Of a stretch of DNA of 64,000 nt, positions 8,171-17,561 are shown piece after piece (the first letter of the stretch is position 1; each line of letters opens with the position of its first letter). The DNA is from Actinomycetota bacterium (GTDB lineage Bacteria; Actinomycetota; Acidimicrobiia; Acidimicrobiales; Ilumatobacteraceae). Under the pieces are notes generated by a model, which worked only from the letters and a program-made list of their open reading frames with translations, did no database searches and was not told the DNA's origin. A program made the position numbers and the translations under genes. Location: positions 1-64,000 of the forward strand of contig JAPLAA010000036.1 in NCBI GenBank assembly GCA_026393475.1. The letters are read 5' to 3'.

Positions 8171-9785
8171 TGCGAATGGCGGCGAGGAAGCGCTCGACCT
8201 CGTGCTGCAGCTCGGTGGACTCGCTCGACATCTGCACGGCGGCGGCGGCCACGTCGGCCGTCGCCCGCGAGCTCGACTCGGCGGCGCGGGTGACCTCGGT
8301 GATCGCCGACGCCACACGCTTGGTGCCGACGGCCGCGTCCTGCACGCTCCGGGTGATGCCGTGGGTGGCGCCGCTCTGTTGCTGCACCGAGGCGGCGATC
8401 GAGGTGGCGATCTCGTCGAGCTGCTCGATGGTGCTCGAGATGCCCTCGATCGCCCCGACGGCGTTCCGCGTGGCGAGCTCGATCTCGGCGATCTGGTGGG
8501 CGATCTCGTCGGTCGCCTTGGCCGTCTCGCTGGCGAGGGTCTGCACCTCGTTGGCCACGACGGCGAATCCCTTGCCGGCCTCGCCGGCGCGGGCCGCCTC
8601 GATCGTGGCGTTCAACGCCAACAGACGTGTCTGTCCGGCGATGCCGTTGATCAGCTGCACGAACGGTCCGATGCGGCCGACGGCGTCGGCGAGGCTGCCC
8701 ACCGTCTGGTTGGTCGAACGGGCGTCCTGCACCGCGCGGTGCGCGATCGACGACGAGGTCGACACCTGGCGGCCGATCTCGAGGATGCACTGGTTGAGCT
8801 CGTCGGTGGCGGTCGCGACGCTGCCGACGTTGGCGGTGACGGCAACGGAAGCGGACACGACGGAGGTGGCCTGGCCCGAGGTCTCCTGCGCCAACGATTC
8901 GAGGGCGCGCACGGTCTGCTCGAGTTGGGTGGCGGTCGCGGCCACGTCCCACACCACGCGTTGCACGCTCTCCTCGAAGCCGGCGGCGCGTTCGAGCACC
9001 TGCTGGCGTTGTTCGGCGGCGGCACGGGCGAGCTGTGCCTCGCTCTCGGCCCGGGCCGACTTCTCCTGCAGTTCCGCCGTCAACGTCTCGAGGCTGGCCG
9101 CGGTCTCGTTCGCCTGACGGGCGTTGCGCTCGGCCTCGGCCGCCTTCGCGTTCACCTGGTCGACCACGGCGGCGAGCTCGAACTGGGTCTGCTCGGCGAA
9201 GCGCCAGAACACGAGCACCACCGCGACGAGCGCGATCACGAATGCCGCGTGGATCAGGGCCCACAGCAGCGGCTTGGCCTGCGCCTCGGCGTGGTTGAAG
9301 ACGCTGTCGGGAGCGATCAGCGTCATCGCCACGTGGTGGACGGCAACGAACCCGACCGCGATGGCAAAGGCCTTGATGTCCTGGTAGAGCGCGATGAGGG
9401 GGATCATCACGAAGAACGTGAAGTGCGCCTCGATCACCCCGCCTGTGAAGTGCACCACCACCGCGTCGGCGAGGAGCAACCCGAGGCAGGTGGCGATCGT
9501 CTGGTACTCGCGTACCGGCAGCCGCTTGCCCAGGAACGCGAACGCGGCCACCGGGGCGGTCTCGGCGATGGCGTGGACGGGGGAGTAGCCGCGAACGAGT
9601 GCGATCACGGGCAGCGCCGGGACGTGCAGCCACAGCACCGTCAGGATCACCCGGTGGCGCTTGGCCCAGGCGGCGTCGTCGAGTTCGAGGCCGCGCGGCA
9701 GCACGGCCTGCGCGCGTTGGCGCCAGGTGCCGCCGGGGCGGACCTCGCTGTTCCGGTGCATCACCGCATCAACCGTGTGGTTCAT
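8166..9785 (-). CDS. Methyl-accepting chemotaxis protein with six-helix membrane sensor
   Basis: 539 residues. The first 40 are cytosolic, followed by about six membrane segments between residues 45 and 200 (blocks such as [18 protein letters not shown] and [17 protein letters not shown]). A coiled coil spans about 205-290, and then comes a signalling domain. The hairpin tip contains [20 protein letters not shown], close to the canonical MCP tip that contacts CheA and CheW. There is no periplasmic ligand domain, so it may sense a membrane or internal cue. No other che gene is in the window. Confidence 0.9.
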   Translation of the reverse strand: MNHTVDAVMHRNSEVRPGGTWRQRAQAVLPRGLELDDAAWAKRHRVILTVLWLHVPALPVIALVRGYSPVHAIAETAPVAAFAFLGKRLPVREYQTIATCLGLLLADAVVVHFTGGVIEAHFTFFVMIPLIALYQDIKAFAIAVGFVAVHHVAMTLIAPDSVFNHAEAQAKPLLWALIHAAFVIALVAVVLVFWRFAEQTQFELAAVVDQVNAKAAEAERNARQANETAASLETLTAELQEKSARAESEAQLARAAAEQRQQVLERAAGFEESVQRVVWDVAATATQLEQTVRALESLAQETSGQATSVVSASVAVTANVGSVATATDELNQCILEIGRQVSTSSSIAHRAVQDARSTNQTVGSLADAVGRIGPFVQLINGIAGQTRLLALNATIEAARAGEAGKGFAVVANEVQTLASETAKATDEIAHQIAEIELATRNAVGAIEGISSTIEQLDEIATSIAASVQQQSGATHGITRSVQDAAVGTKRVASAITEVTRAAESSSRATADVAAAAVQMSSESTELQHEVERFLAAIRT

Positions 9786-10020
9786 CGATCGCCTCTCGCA
9801 TCGTCAGAACGCCGGTGAGCGAACCGGCTCCACACGACCGTCCGGTGTGCGCCGACGTGTCAACGAAGTGACCCGGGCGAGGTCGGTGACCGGACCCGCG
9901 TGGGCCACGAAATACGTCGATCGTCCGATGCGGTGAGGTACCTCAGACGCCCACGATGAAGGTGTTCGATCCGCCGACCTCGCCACATCCGGGCCGGCGC
10001 CACACACACAGGAGGTCATC
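9786..10020. other. Intergenic region, divergent between chemoreceptor and small ORF
   Basis: No gene recognised. It should contain the promoter of the minus-strand chemoreceptor gene. The last 20 bases hold a strong Shine-Dalgarno (AGGAGG at 10010-10015) for the small reading frame that follows. Confidence 0.5.
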
Positions 10021-10227
10021 GTGTACTCGCTGCTCACCACCACCGTCCACCAACAGATCGCCGCCGACCGTCGCCACCGCTTCCTCGACGCAGCCGCCCG
10101 TACTCGCCGCCGCCGCACACCGGTGGCGCCCGACCTGATCCGCACCGCCGATCTCGGCGTCCTTCCCACGGCGTCACCGCCGGGCGGCGGGACGGCGATG
10201 CGGGTCGGGAGCGGCGTCGCCGCGTGA
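10021..10227 (+). CDS. Small basic protein, 68 residues, hypothetical
   Basis: The GTG start at 10021 is preceded by AGGAGG at 5 bases, one of the best ribosome sites in the window, which is the main reason to call it real. The N-terminal half (YSLLTTTVHQQIAADRRHRF, then LDAAARTRRR) resembles the short amphipathic, arginine-rich peptides common in actinobacterial genomes; the C-terminal half is Pro/Gly-rich. No membrane segment or known domain. It would be transcribed toward the LuxR-type regulator. Function unknown. Confidence 0.5.
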   Translation: MYSLLTTTVHQQIAADRRHRFLDAAARTRRRRTPVAPDLIRTADLGVLPTASPPGGGTAMRVGSGVAA

Positions 10228-10250
10228 ACCCGGCCCCAATACCTGCCCCA

Positions 10251-10286
10251 ACACCCGCCCGGCCACCCGCCCGGCCACCCGCCCGA
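10251..10286. repeat. Three 12-bp tandem repeats, intergenic
   Basis: Three units close to CCACCCGCCCGG lie just after the stop of the small ORF and about 40 bases before the regulator start. No protein is encoded by them. Confidence 0.8.
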
Positions 10287-10327
10287 GCGTGCTCACCCCG
10301 GCCAACGGCTCGAGCGTGCTCGGTACC

Positions 10328-13090
10328 ATGACAGGTGTGCTGACGGGTCGGATCGGGATGAGCCCGGCGATGATCGGACGCACCGGTGTGCTGCACCGGC
10401 TGCGGTCGCTGATCGACGAGGCCGACGCGCAGTGCTCCGACCTGCCCATCGTCGCCCTCGTCGCCGGCGAGGCAGGCATCGGCAAGACCCGCCTCGTGCG
10501 CGAGGTGCTCGACGAGATCGCCGCCGACCCGGGCGGTGACGTCGTCGTGTTCGCCGGTGCTGCCGAGCCCGGTTCGCTCGCCCGCTCGTACGACCTCGTG
10601 GCGCAGCTGGCGCCGCCGGGCTCGGCCCATCCGGCCGTCGACGCACTGGCGAGGATCACCGAGGTCGCGTCGCCGCCGGTGGGCGAGGGCCGCACCGTGG
10701 TCGTCGTCGCCGACGACCTGCACTGGGTCGACGCCGAGAGCGCCGGCTTCATCGACGAGCTCGCCCGACGGCCGCTGCCGAACGTCGTCATCGTCGGCAC
10801 GTACCGTCCGGGCGATCTCCATCGCGGGTCGCCCGGCGGCGATCTGGTGTCGCGGCTCGAACGCCGCAACGAGGTCGAGCAGATCCGGCTCGACCGGCTC
10901 GCCCGCCACGAGGTGGGTGCGATGATGGCTGCGATCGCCGGTGATGCGGTGTCGTCGGGTGCGGTCGAGGCCGTCACCCGACGCAGCGCCGGCGTGCCGT
11001 TCGTGGTGGAGGAACTGATGCGCTGCATCGGACCCGACACCGGTGGCGGCGATGTGTTCGAGGTGCAGTTGCCCTGGTCGCTGGAGGAGGCGGTGCGTCA
11101 TCAGCTCGCCGGGCTCGGTGCCGTCGAGCGCACGATCGTCGACGCGCTCGCGGTGCTCGCCGAACCGTCGGGTTTCGAGGTGGTGGCCGCCGTCGCGTCG
11201 ATGGAGGACGCCGTGCTGCTCGACGGGCTGCGCGGTCTGATGGCCCGCGGTGTGGTGGTGGAACCGCGCGACGACCGCCTCTGGTTCGCACATGCGCTGG
11301 TCGCCGACTCGGTCCTCCACCAACTCCTCGGGCGCGAGCGTCGTCGCTTGCACGAGCGGTGCTTCGACGTGTTGCAGGGGCTCACCCCCGACGATCACGC
11401 AGCGCTGGCCCGGCACGCGCTCGGCGCCGGCCGCTACGACGAGATCGTCACCATCGCCCGCCGCGGCGCCCGGCAGTACCTCGACCGTGGCGCGTCGTTC
11501 CAGGCGTTGCGGCTGGCGTGCGAAGGCCTCGCCGAGGACGGCGACCAGCTCGAGTTGCTCGCCGTCGCCACGGAGGCGGCATGGCGGCTCGACTTCCAGC
11601 CCGAGGCGCTCGCCCACGCTCGCCGCTGGTTCGAGCTCGCGACGGCGGAGCGTGACCGCATCGATGCCCAGCGGTACGTGGGCCGGTTGTCGCTCGAGCT
11701 CGCCGATCGGGAAGGTGCCGACATCGTCGTCGAACAGCTCGCGGCCGACGCGGCCCGCTACGAGCACGACGGGATGATCGCCGAGCAGGCCCGCGCGGAG
11801 GCCGCGGTGGCGCAGCTCGTGATGTTGCGCCACGACCCGGCCGCGATCGAGTGGGCCGAGCGCGCGATCGACCACGCCCGGGCCGCGGGCGACCGTGCGG
11901 TGGAGGTGCAGGCCAAGGTCGAACGGGCGAGCGCGCTCCTGGCGCGGACGAACCGGGAGGAGGCCCTCGCCGCGCTGCAGGACGCCGCTGCGAGCGCCGC
12001 CCAGATCGGCGATGGCGTGTCGCGCGCCCGGGCCATCAACAACATGATGGACCTGCTCCCGCCGGCGGCCCCCGAGACCGCGGCGCTGCGCCGCGAGATG
12101 CACGACACCGCCGTGGCCGTCGGCCTCGACAAGCTCGGTGGGGCGAACGTGGTGTGGTGGGACGCGGTCGCGGCCGACGCCGAGGGCGACCTCGCCGAGT
12201 TCCGTCGGCTGATCGACGTCTGGGCGGCGGGGCAACCGGCGTTCCACCGCGGGCCCGACAAGTACGGCGAATCCGTCCGGATCGCGATCGAGGAAGGGCG
12301 ACTCGCCGATGCACGCGCGGCGCTGCCGGTCTCGTTCCTGCCCGGCACCGCGTGCGACGAGGCCCACGCGATCGGCACGCTCACCAAGCAGCTCGCCCTC
12401 GCGGGCCTCGACCGCGACACCGACACGGCACGGACCGTCTGGTCGGCGATCTGCGCCGACGCGTTGCTGCCCGACGGCTGGGGTGTGCCCAACCTGGTGG
12501 CCGACGCGGTGGCGAGCGCCCTCGCGGCCGGGCTCGCGCCCGACGAGGTGCGCGTCGTGTTCGACAGCCGGCTGCTCGCCGGCCATCCCTCGGTGGCCAG
12601 GGTCCGCACGATGAGCGAGGGGTTCGTCCTGGTGGCCGAACATCGCTTCGACGAGGCGGTGGTGGCGCTGCGCCGTGCGCTCGAGACGGCGGTGCGCGAT
12701 GTCACCCGTCCTGTGCAGGGGCTGATGGAGATCGCACTCGCCCAGGCGCTGCTCGCGACCGGCGATCGCACCGGCGCCCGGCGCGCCGCGGACGCCGCGG
12801 TCACCTCGCTCGCCCGGTGGCCGGGATGGCGGCGCGACCGGGCCGAGGCGTTGGCCACCCGACTCGAGAGCTCGGCGCTGCGCACCAATGGCGAACTCAC
12901 CGCTCGCGAGTCGGAGGTGGCGGCGCTGATCGCCCAGGGCCTGAGCAACGGCCAGCTCGCCGAGCGGCTGTTCATCTCCCCGAAGACGGCGGCCGTGCAC
13001 GTGTCGAACATCCTGGCCAAGCTCGGCCTGTCGACCCGGGCGGAGATCGCCGCGTGGGAGATCCGCCGCGGCCTGCCCGCGGCCGGCTGA
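10328..13090 (+). CDS. LuxR-family transcriptional regulator with N-terminal AAA ATPase (LAL type)
   Basis: About 920 residues. The N-terminal ATPase has Walker A GEAGIGKT near residue 50 and a Walker B VVVVADDLHWVD segment. The middle is a long run of helical TPR-like repeats. The C-terminal LuxR HTH (LTARESEVAALIAQGLSN, then AAVHVSNILAKLGLSTR) binds DNA. LAL (MalT-like) regulators activate target genes after ligand binding to the repeats; the ligand is unknown here. The start is uncertain: ATG at 10328 is preferred, with GTG 10289 and ATG 10358 possible, and none has a good ribosome site. It stands alone between a small ORF and a small NifU_N-like gene. Confidence 0.9.
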   Translation: MTGVLTGRIGMSPAMIGRTGVLHRLRSLIDEADAQCSDLPIVALVAGEAGIGKTRLVREVLDEIAADPGGDVVVFAGAAEPGSLARSYDLVAQLAPPGSAHPAVDALARITEVASPPVGEGRTVVVVADDLHWVDAESAGFIDELARRPLPNVVIVGTYRPGDLHRGSPGGDLVSRLERRNEVEQIRLDRLARHEVGAMMAAIAGDAVSSGAVEAVTRRSAGVPFVVEELMRCIGPDTGGGDVFEVQLPWSLEEAVRHQLAGLGAVERTIVDALAVLAEPSGFEVVAAVASMEDAVLLDGLRGLMARGVVVEPRDDRLWFAHALVADSVLHQLLGRERRRLHERCFDVLQGLTPDDHAALARHALGAGRYDEIVTIARRGARQYLDRGASFQALRLACEGLAEDGDQLELLAVATEAAWRLDFQPEALAHARRWFELATAERDRIDAQRYVGRLSLELADREGADIVVEQLAADAARYEHDGMIAEQARAEAAVAQLVMLRHDPAAIEWAERAIDHARAAGDRAVEVQAKVERASALLARTNREEALAALQDAAASAAQIGDGVSRARAINNMMDLLPPAAPETAALRREMHDTAVAVGLDKLGGANVVWWDAVAADAEGDLAEFRRLIDVWAAGQPAFHRGPDKYGESVRIAIEEGRLADARAALPVSFLPGTACDEAHAIGTLTKQLALAGLDRDTDTARTVWSAICADALLPDGWGVPNLVADAVASALAAGLAPDEVRVVFDSRLLAGHPSVARVRTMSEGFVLVAEHRFDEAVVALRRALETAVRDVTRPVQGLMEIALAQALLATGDRTGARRAADAAVTSLARWPGWRRDRAEALATRLESSALRTNGELTARESEVAALIAQGLSNGQLAERLFISPKTAAVHVSNILAKLGLSTRAEIAAWEIRRGLPAAG

Positions 13091-13150
13091 TCCCGGCTGA
13101 TCCCGGCTGATCCCGGCTGATCCCGGCTGATTCCGGCTGATTCCGGCTGA
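13091..13150. repeat. Six 10-bp tandem repeats immediately after a stop codon
   Basis: TCCCGGCTGA four times and TTCCGGCTGA twice. The regulator's own last codons and stop (GGCCGGCTGA, 13081-13090) form an imperfect first unit, so the array looks as if it grew from the stop codon outward. Confidence 0.95.
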
Positions 13151-13212
13151 GGGCCCGCGGCCGGGTTCATGGATACCGGCACCGGCGGCGTCGACGGGTA
13201 ACGTCTGCACCC

Positions 13213-13665
13213 ATGGGTCAGATGGTCAGTGTCGTCGAGAAGCGCAGCTCCACCCCGGGCATCGTCCGGTTCGAGGCCAACCGGACCCTCACCGGTCAGG
13301 GCCACGAGCGGTTCACGAGCGCCGACCAGGCGATCGGCCCGCGGCCTGCCGCCGAGCTGGCTCGTCGCCTGTTCGCCACCGGCCAGATCGATGGGCTGCA
13401 CGTCTACAGCAACATGGTCACCGTCCATCTGGCTCGCGGCTTCGCCGGCGAGGGCCTGTACGACATCGTGCGCGAGCTGTACCAGTACTGGAAGCCCGGC
13501 ATGGAGCCCGCCGTGTTCGTCGAGGAGGCCCCCGCCGAGGTGGCCGCGGTGAGCAGCGGTGGTGAGGGTGGTGCCGGTCCGTCGGCGTACGAGCAACTGG
13601 TGCCCGAGATCCTCCGCGAGCGCAGCAAGGCCGCGTTGGCGAAGTGGAAGGCCGAGAACGGCTGA
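13213..13665 (+). CDS. NifU N-terminal domain-like conserved protein
   Basis: 150 residues. The block RFEANRTLTGQGHERF, then RPAAELARRLFATGQIDGLHVYSNMVTVHL, follows the Nfu/NifU_N (scaffold N-terminal) pattern of a parental beta hairpin, a helix with LF, and a V-V-x-N-x-V-T-V strand. No CxxC of the NifU C-terminal cluster domain is present. The last 40 residues are charged. A TAACGT hexamer at 13199-13204, eight bases before the ATG, suggests a leaderless transcript. A role near Fe-S assembly would be a guess. Confidence 0.55.
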   Translation: MGQMVSVVEKRSSTPGIVRFEANRTLTGQGHERFTSADQAIGPRPAAELARRLFATGQIDGLHVYSNMVTVHLARGFAGEGLYDIVRELYQYWKPGMEPAVFVEEAPAEVAAVSSGGEGGAGPSAYEQLVPEILRERSKAALAKWKAENG

Positions 13666-13811
13666 TTCCGGGCTGGTGCCCGGGACGGCCGTGTCGTGGC
13701 TGTCTCGTGGCCGTCGCGTGGCGGCCGGATGTCGAACGGCGTGGAGACGTTCCCGCAGCGTGAACGGGACATGACGACGCCCGAATCTCCCCGTACGGTT
13801 GCGCGTCGTTC

Positions 13812-14786
13812 GTGAGTCGGCCCTACCGTGACGCCGTGCGTGACGTCGGTGCTGCCTCCTCTGCTGCTGCAGACGATGCTGCCCCGGATGCCGCCCCGGA
13901 TGCCGCCCCGGATGCTGCCCCGGATGTCGCAGCCGAGCTGACACTGCAGGAAGCCGCCGATGCGCTGGGCGTGCACTACATGACGGCCTACCGCTACGTC
14001 CGGCTGGGACTGCTCGCCGCGGTGAAGTCGGGCGGCACCTGGCACGTCTCGCCGGCCGACCTCGACGAGTTCCGCGACGGCGGCCCGATGTCGCCACAGC
14101 ACGAGGGTGGGAGCCGCCGCCGGGCGCCGTGGGCCGAGCGGCTCGAGGCGAGGCTGTTGGCCGGCGACGCCCGCGGCGCGTGGGGCGTGGTGGAAGCCGC
14201 GCTCGCGGCCGGCGCCGAGTTGGAGGAGATCTATCTCGACGTGTTGGCCCCGGCGATGGCGGCGATCGGCGCCCGGTGGGAGCGTGGCGAACTCGACGTG
14301 TCGATGGAACACCGGGCGACGGGCATCGCGATGCGCCTGATCGGCCGCCTCGGCCCGCGGTTCGTCCGCCGGGGCCGCACACGCGGTGCGGTGATCCTCG
14401 GCGCCCCGGCAGGGGAGCGCCATGCGCTGCCGGTCGCGATCGTGTCCGATCTGCTGCGCCAGCACGGGTGGGAGGTCTCCGACCTCGGCGCCGACGTGCC
14501 CGACGAGTCGTTCGTCCACGCCGTTCGGAACACCCCCGACGTCGTCGCCGTCGGCCTGTCGGTCACGACCGACGAGGGGCTGGTCTCGGCCACCGGCGCG
14601 TTCGCGGCGCTGCGGGCCGCCACGTCGCACGTGGCGCTCGTCGTGGGTGGTCGTGCCGTGACGAGCCAGGAGGCCGGGCTGGCGCTCGGTGCCGATCGGG
14701 TGGTCCTCGACGCACGTCGGTTCGCCGACCTGCTCGAATCGGTCCGCGCCGAGCAGGACGTCCTGCTCGGCAGCGCCGGCCACTGA
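13812..14786 (+). CDS. HTH (excisionase-type) plus cobalamin-binding regulator, CarH-like ligand residues
   Basis: 324 residues from GTG 13812. Residues 1-40 hold a DAAP repeat; 41-90 are an HTH_17-type DNA-binding domain (LTLQEAADALGVHYMTAYRY). Then come a four-helix B12-binding cap and a Rossmann B12-binding domain. The cap contains W156-x9-E166-H167, the CarH signature whose His is the upper axial ligand of adenosylcobalamin. The Rossmann part has E202-x-H204, matching the lower-ligand ExH, but the following Gly is replaced by Pro. In CarH, light breaks the Co-C bond and releases DNA. Whether this one senses light or B12 is open. A PduO adenosyltransferase lies at 59.6 kb. Confidence 0.8.
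   Translation: MSRPYRDAVRDVGAASSAAADDAAPDAAPDAAPDAAPDVAAELTLQEAADALGVHYMTAYRYVRLGLLAAVKSGGTWHVSPADLDEFRDGGPMSPQHEGGSRRRAPWAERLEARLLAGDARGAWGVVEAALAAGAELEEIYLDVLAPAMAAIGARWERGELDVSMEHRATGIAMRLIGRLGPRFVRRGRTRGAVILGAPAGERHALPVAIVSDLLRQHGWEVSDLGADVPDESFVHAVRNTPDVVAVGLSVTTDEGLVSATGAFAALRAATSHVALVVGGRAVTSQEAGLALGADRVVLDARRFADLLESVRAEQDVLLGSAGH
13875..13922 (+). repeat. Four 12-bp in-frame repeats (Asp-Ala-Ala-Pro)
   Basis: Units GATGCYGCCCCG repeated in phase near the 5' end of the B12-binding regulator. They lengthen the unstructured N-terminus ahead of the HTH without breaking the frame. Confidence 0.95.
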
Positions 14787-14848
14787 CCACCGCCGCGGCG
14801 GCGGGGGACGACCGCCCACCGCACCGCTCGGATCGGCCCTCTGGTCGA

Positions 14849-14864
14849 TCGAACACCCGTTCGA
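14849..14864. promoter_or_regulatory. LexA (SOS) box upstream of imuA'
   Basis: TCGAAC-ACCC-GTTCGA, a perfect match to the actinobacterial LexA consensus. The next six bases (TATCAT, 14865-14870) look like a -10 element ending six bases before the ATG at 14877, so bound LexA would cover the promoter of a leaderless mRNA. Confidence 0.92.
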
Positions 14865-14876
14865 TATCATGCCGAC

Positions 14877-15806
14877 ATGGTCGCCGGTCCCACCGCTCTC
14901 GTCTCCTCCGCATCCCCTGTCTCCTCCGCATCATCCGTTCCGGCGACCGCGGGGCGGGCCGGTGATGTCGCCGGCACGATCGGGCGCGGTCGACCGTTGC
15001 GGGTGGTCGATGCCGATGCCCGCGCCCGGCTGGCGGCCCTCGTCCCCCGGCTCGCTCCGGCCACCATGGCGGCCGAGCGGGTCGTGCCCGTGCACGAGGC
15101 ACTCGCCACGGTGCTGCCCCAGGGTCTGATGCAGGGCAGCACCGTCGGCTGCACGGGTGGGGCCGCCACCTCCGCCGCCCTGCTGATGGTGGCCGAGGCC
15201 ACCCGGCGCGGTGCCTGGGTGGGCGTCGTCGGCCTGAGCGCTCTGGGCGTGCAGGCGGCGGGTGAGGCAGGGGTCGACGTGGAACGGCTGGTGGCCGTGC
15301 GCCGGCACCCCGATCGTTCGCAGGACCGTTCGCAGGACCGTTCGCAGGACCGTTCGCAGGACCGGCTGCTCGACGACGGCACCTGGGGCCAGATCCTCGC
15401 GGCGATGGTCGACGGGTTCGACCTCGTGCTCCTCGGCCCGGAGGTGCAGGTGCGCGCGGGCACGGCACGTCGGGTGCAGGCCCGCGCCCAGCCGCGCGGT
15501 GCGGTCCTGGTGCTCGCCGGCGAGGTCCCCGGCTTCACCTGCGACCTGCAGGTGCGCGCCGACGCCGTGTGGGACGGGCTGGGCGACGGTCACGGGCATC
15601 TCCGCGCTCGCCGGATGCAGGTGGAGGTGCACGGCCGACGGGTGCCCCGGCCGCGCCGTGACGAGCTGTGGTTCCCTGCGCTCGACGGCCGGATCACCAG
15701 CACCAGCAGCACCAGCAGCACCAGCAGCACCGGTACCGCGCCGTCCGAGGGGTCCCGTGAACCACAGGTGCCGCTCGCACCGGTGGCGCTCGAACGGGCC
15801 GTCTAG
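14877..15806 (+). CDS. imuA': ImuA' mutasome accessory protein (RecA/SulA-like)
   Basis: 309 residues; ATG 14877 directly after the LexA box and -10. The centre has a RecA-like fold without an intact Walker A (PQGLMQGSTVGCTGG in its place) and a LVLLGPEVQVRAG strand. Gene order with imuB directly downstream and the SOS box identify it. ImuA' joins ImuB and the DnaE2 polymerase to the sliding clamp for mutagenic translesion synthesis. Two repeat tracts are unusual: four QDRS units at residues 147-162 and a Thr/Ser run near the C-terminus, both products of short tandem DNA repeats. Confidence 0.85.
   Translation: MVAGPTALVSSASPVSSASSVPATAGRAGDVAGTIGRGRPLRVVDADARARLAALVPRLAPATMAAERVVPVHEALATVLPQGLMQGSTVGCTGGAATSAALLMVAEATRRGAWVGVVGLSALGVQAAGEAGVDVERLVAVRRHPDRSQDRSQDRSQDRSQDRLLDDGTWGQILAAMVDGFDLVLLGPEVQVRAGTARRVQARAQPRGAVLVLAGEVPGFTCDLQVRADAVWDGLGDGHGHLRARRMQVEVHGRRVPRPRRDELWFPALDGRITSTSSTSSTSSTGTAPSEGSREPQVPLAPVALERAV
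15315..15362 (+). repeat. Four 12-bp in-frame repeats (Arg-Ser-Gln-Asp) in imuA'
   Basis: CGTTCGCAGGAC four times without mismatch. The unit is a multiple of three, so copy-number change would alter the protein length but not the frame. Confidence 0.95.
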
Positions 15807-15822
15807 CCGGTCTCGATCGCGC

Positions 15823-17511
15823 ATGAGCCCTCCCCGTCTGGCGGTGCTGTGGTGCCCGCAGTGGCCGGTCGTCGCCGCCGGTGCCGCACGCGACGAACCC
15901 GTCGCGGTCCTGCACGCCAACCGGGTCGTCGCACGATCCACGGCGGCTGCGGCCGGCGGTGTCCGTCTGGGGTTGCGGCGGCGCGAGGCCCAGGCGCGCT
16001 GTCCCGAGGTGCGGCTCGTGGTCCACGATCCGCTGGTCGATCACCGCGCCTTCCAGCCGGTGGCCGACACCGTCGCCCGATTCGTGCCGCGGCTCGAACT
16101 CCATCGGGCGGGCATGCTCACCTTCCACACGCGTGGGCCGTCGCGCTACTTCGGTGGCGATCGATCGATGGCCGAACGTGTCCTCGCCGCGGTCGACGAG
16201 ACGCTCGGCGACGCCCTGCGCGCGGCCGGCCCGCCGGGGCTCGGCATCGCCGACGGTCGCTTCGCCGCACAGGTGGCCGCGCAGTCGGCGGCGCGGTCGC
16301 GGGGGAGCGAGGTCGCTGCGCGCGTCCTGGTCGTCGACCCCGACGCCTCACCGTCGTTCCTCGCGCCGCTGCCGTTGCGATGGTTGCTCGACGCCGGCGA
16401 GGTGACCACCGACCTCGTCGAGCTGATCGCCCGGCTCGGTGTGGGCAGCCTCGGCGCGTTCGCCGCGCTGCCCGCCGCCGACGTGCTCGCCCGCTTCGGT
16501 CGGCCGGGTGCCGCGGCGTGGCAGATGGCGGCCGGCAGCGACGATCGTCCCGTGGGTACCGAGGACCCGCCGGCCGGCCTGGCCGCCGTCCAGCACTTCG
16601 ACACGCCCGTGCAGCACCTCGAGGCCGTCGTCTTCAGTGGTCGGCAGTTGGCCGAGCAGGTCGTCGAGGCGCTCGCCGCGACCGGTCGGGTGTGCACCCA
16701 GTTCGTCTCGATCGCCGAGACCGATCACGGCGAGACGTCCGAGCGCCTGTGGTCGCTGTCGACGGGGTTCACCGCGACGGCGATGGTGGAGCGGATCCGC
16801 TGGCAGCTCGACGGCTGGGCCCGGCTCGATGCGGCAGCCCTCGAGCGTGCACAGGATCCCGACGACCCCGACCCCGACCTCGACCCCCTGGCGGCAGCGG
16901 GCATCCCCACCACGGGCATCATCCAGTTGCGCATCGAGCCCACCGAGGTGCGGCCCGACGAGGGCGTGCAGCTCGGGTTGTGGGGCGGCCGCAGCCAGGC
17001 CGACGACTGGGCCCAGCGGGCCGCCACGCGTCTCGCCGGTCTGGTGGGCGACGAACAGGTGGTGGTCGCCGAGTGGCGCGGCGGTCGGCACCCGTCCGAT
17101 GTGCACCGCTGGGTCCCGGCCTCGTTGAGCAGTCGGCTCGACCCCGGCGCTCGTCCGGCCGGAGCAGCACCGTCGGCGGCGCGCCGTCCGCCCTGGCCCG
17201 GGGGGTTGCCGATGCCGTCGCCGGCCACGGTGCACCACGACCCGGTGGCGATGCGCGTGGTCGACGGTCGCGGCCGTCCGGTCACGGTGAGCGGGCGCGG
17301 CACGGTGAGCGCTGCGCCGGCGAGGGTGCGTACACCCGGCGGCGATGAGCGGGTCGAATCGTGGGCCGGCCCGTGGCTCGTCGACGAGCGGTGGTGGGAC
17401 CAGGCCCGGCACCGCCGGCTGGCGCGCTTCCAACTGCTCACCGCCGACGGCCGCGCCTACCTGGCCGCGATCGAGCGCAGCCAGTGGTGGCTGTTGGCCG
17501 TCTACGACTGA
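15823..17511 (+). CDS. imuB: ImuB, catalytically inactive Y-family DNA polymerase
   Basis: 562 residues from ATG 15823, 16 bases after imuA', so the two are co-transcribed. The N-terminus RLAVLWCPQWPVVAA is the Y-family strand in which the first catalytic Asp of true polymerases is absent, as expected for ImuB. The fingers and thumb follow (PGLGIADGRFAAQVAA and LIARLGVGSLGAFAALPA), then a little-finger and C-terminal region that would bind DnaE2, ImuA' and the beta clamp. ImuB is the scaffold of the SOS mutasome. A convergent terminator follows. Confidence 0.92.
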   Translation: MSPPRLAVLWCPQWPVVAAGAARDEPVAVLHANRVVARSTAAAAGGVRLGLRRREAQARCPEVRLVVHDPLVDHRAFQPVADTVARFVPRLELHRAGMLTFHTRGPSRYFGGDRSMAERVLAAVDETLGDALRAAGPPGLGIADGRFAAQVAAQSAARSRGSEVAARVLVVDPDASPSFLAPLPLRWLLDAGEVTTDLVELIARLGVGSLGAFAALPAADVLARFGRPGAAAWQMAAGSDDRPVGTEDPPAGLAAVQHFDTPVQHLEAVVFSGRQLAEQVVEALAATGRVCTQFVSIAETDHGETSERLWSLSTGFTATAMVERIRWQLDGWARLDAAALERAQDPDDPDPDLDPLAAAGIPTTGIIQLRIEPTEVRPDEGVQLGLWGGRSQADDWAQRAATRLAGLVGDEQVVVAEWRGGRHPSDVHRWVPASLSSRLDPGARPAGAAPSAARRPPWPGGLPMPSPATVHHDPVAMRVVDGRGRPVTVSGRGTVSAAPARVRTPGGDERVESWAGPWLVDERWWDQARHRRLARFQLLTADGRAYLAAIERSQWWLLAVYD

Positions 17512-17561
17512 TCCCTACGACTGATCCGTCCGACAGAGCTGGACGCGACAGAGCCCGGACG

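Noticed and set aside
6103-9117. A 1004-codon open frame on the plus strand across the helicase and chemoreceptor genes
   Set aside because: It is the antisense shadow of two genes with complete, ordered family motifs and strong GC3 bias; its translation is a low-complexity Ala/Arg/Val string.
15315-15362. Short repeat array considered as a CRISPR remnant
   Set aside because: The units are contiguous without spacers, in frame inside imuA', and no cas gene is present.
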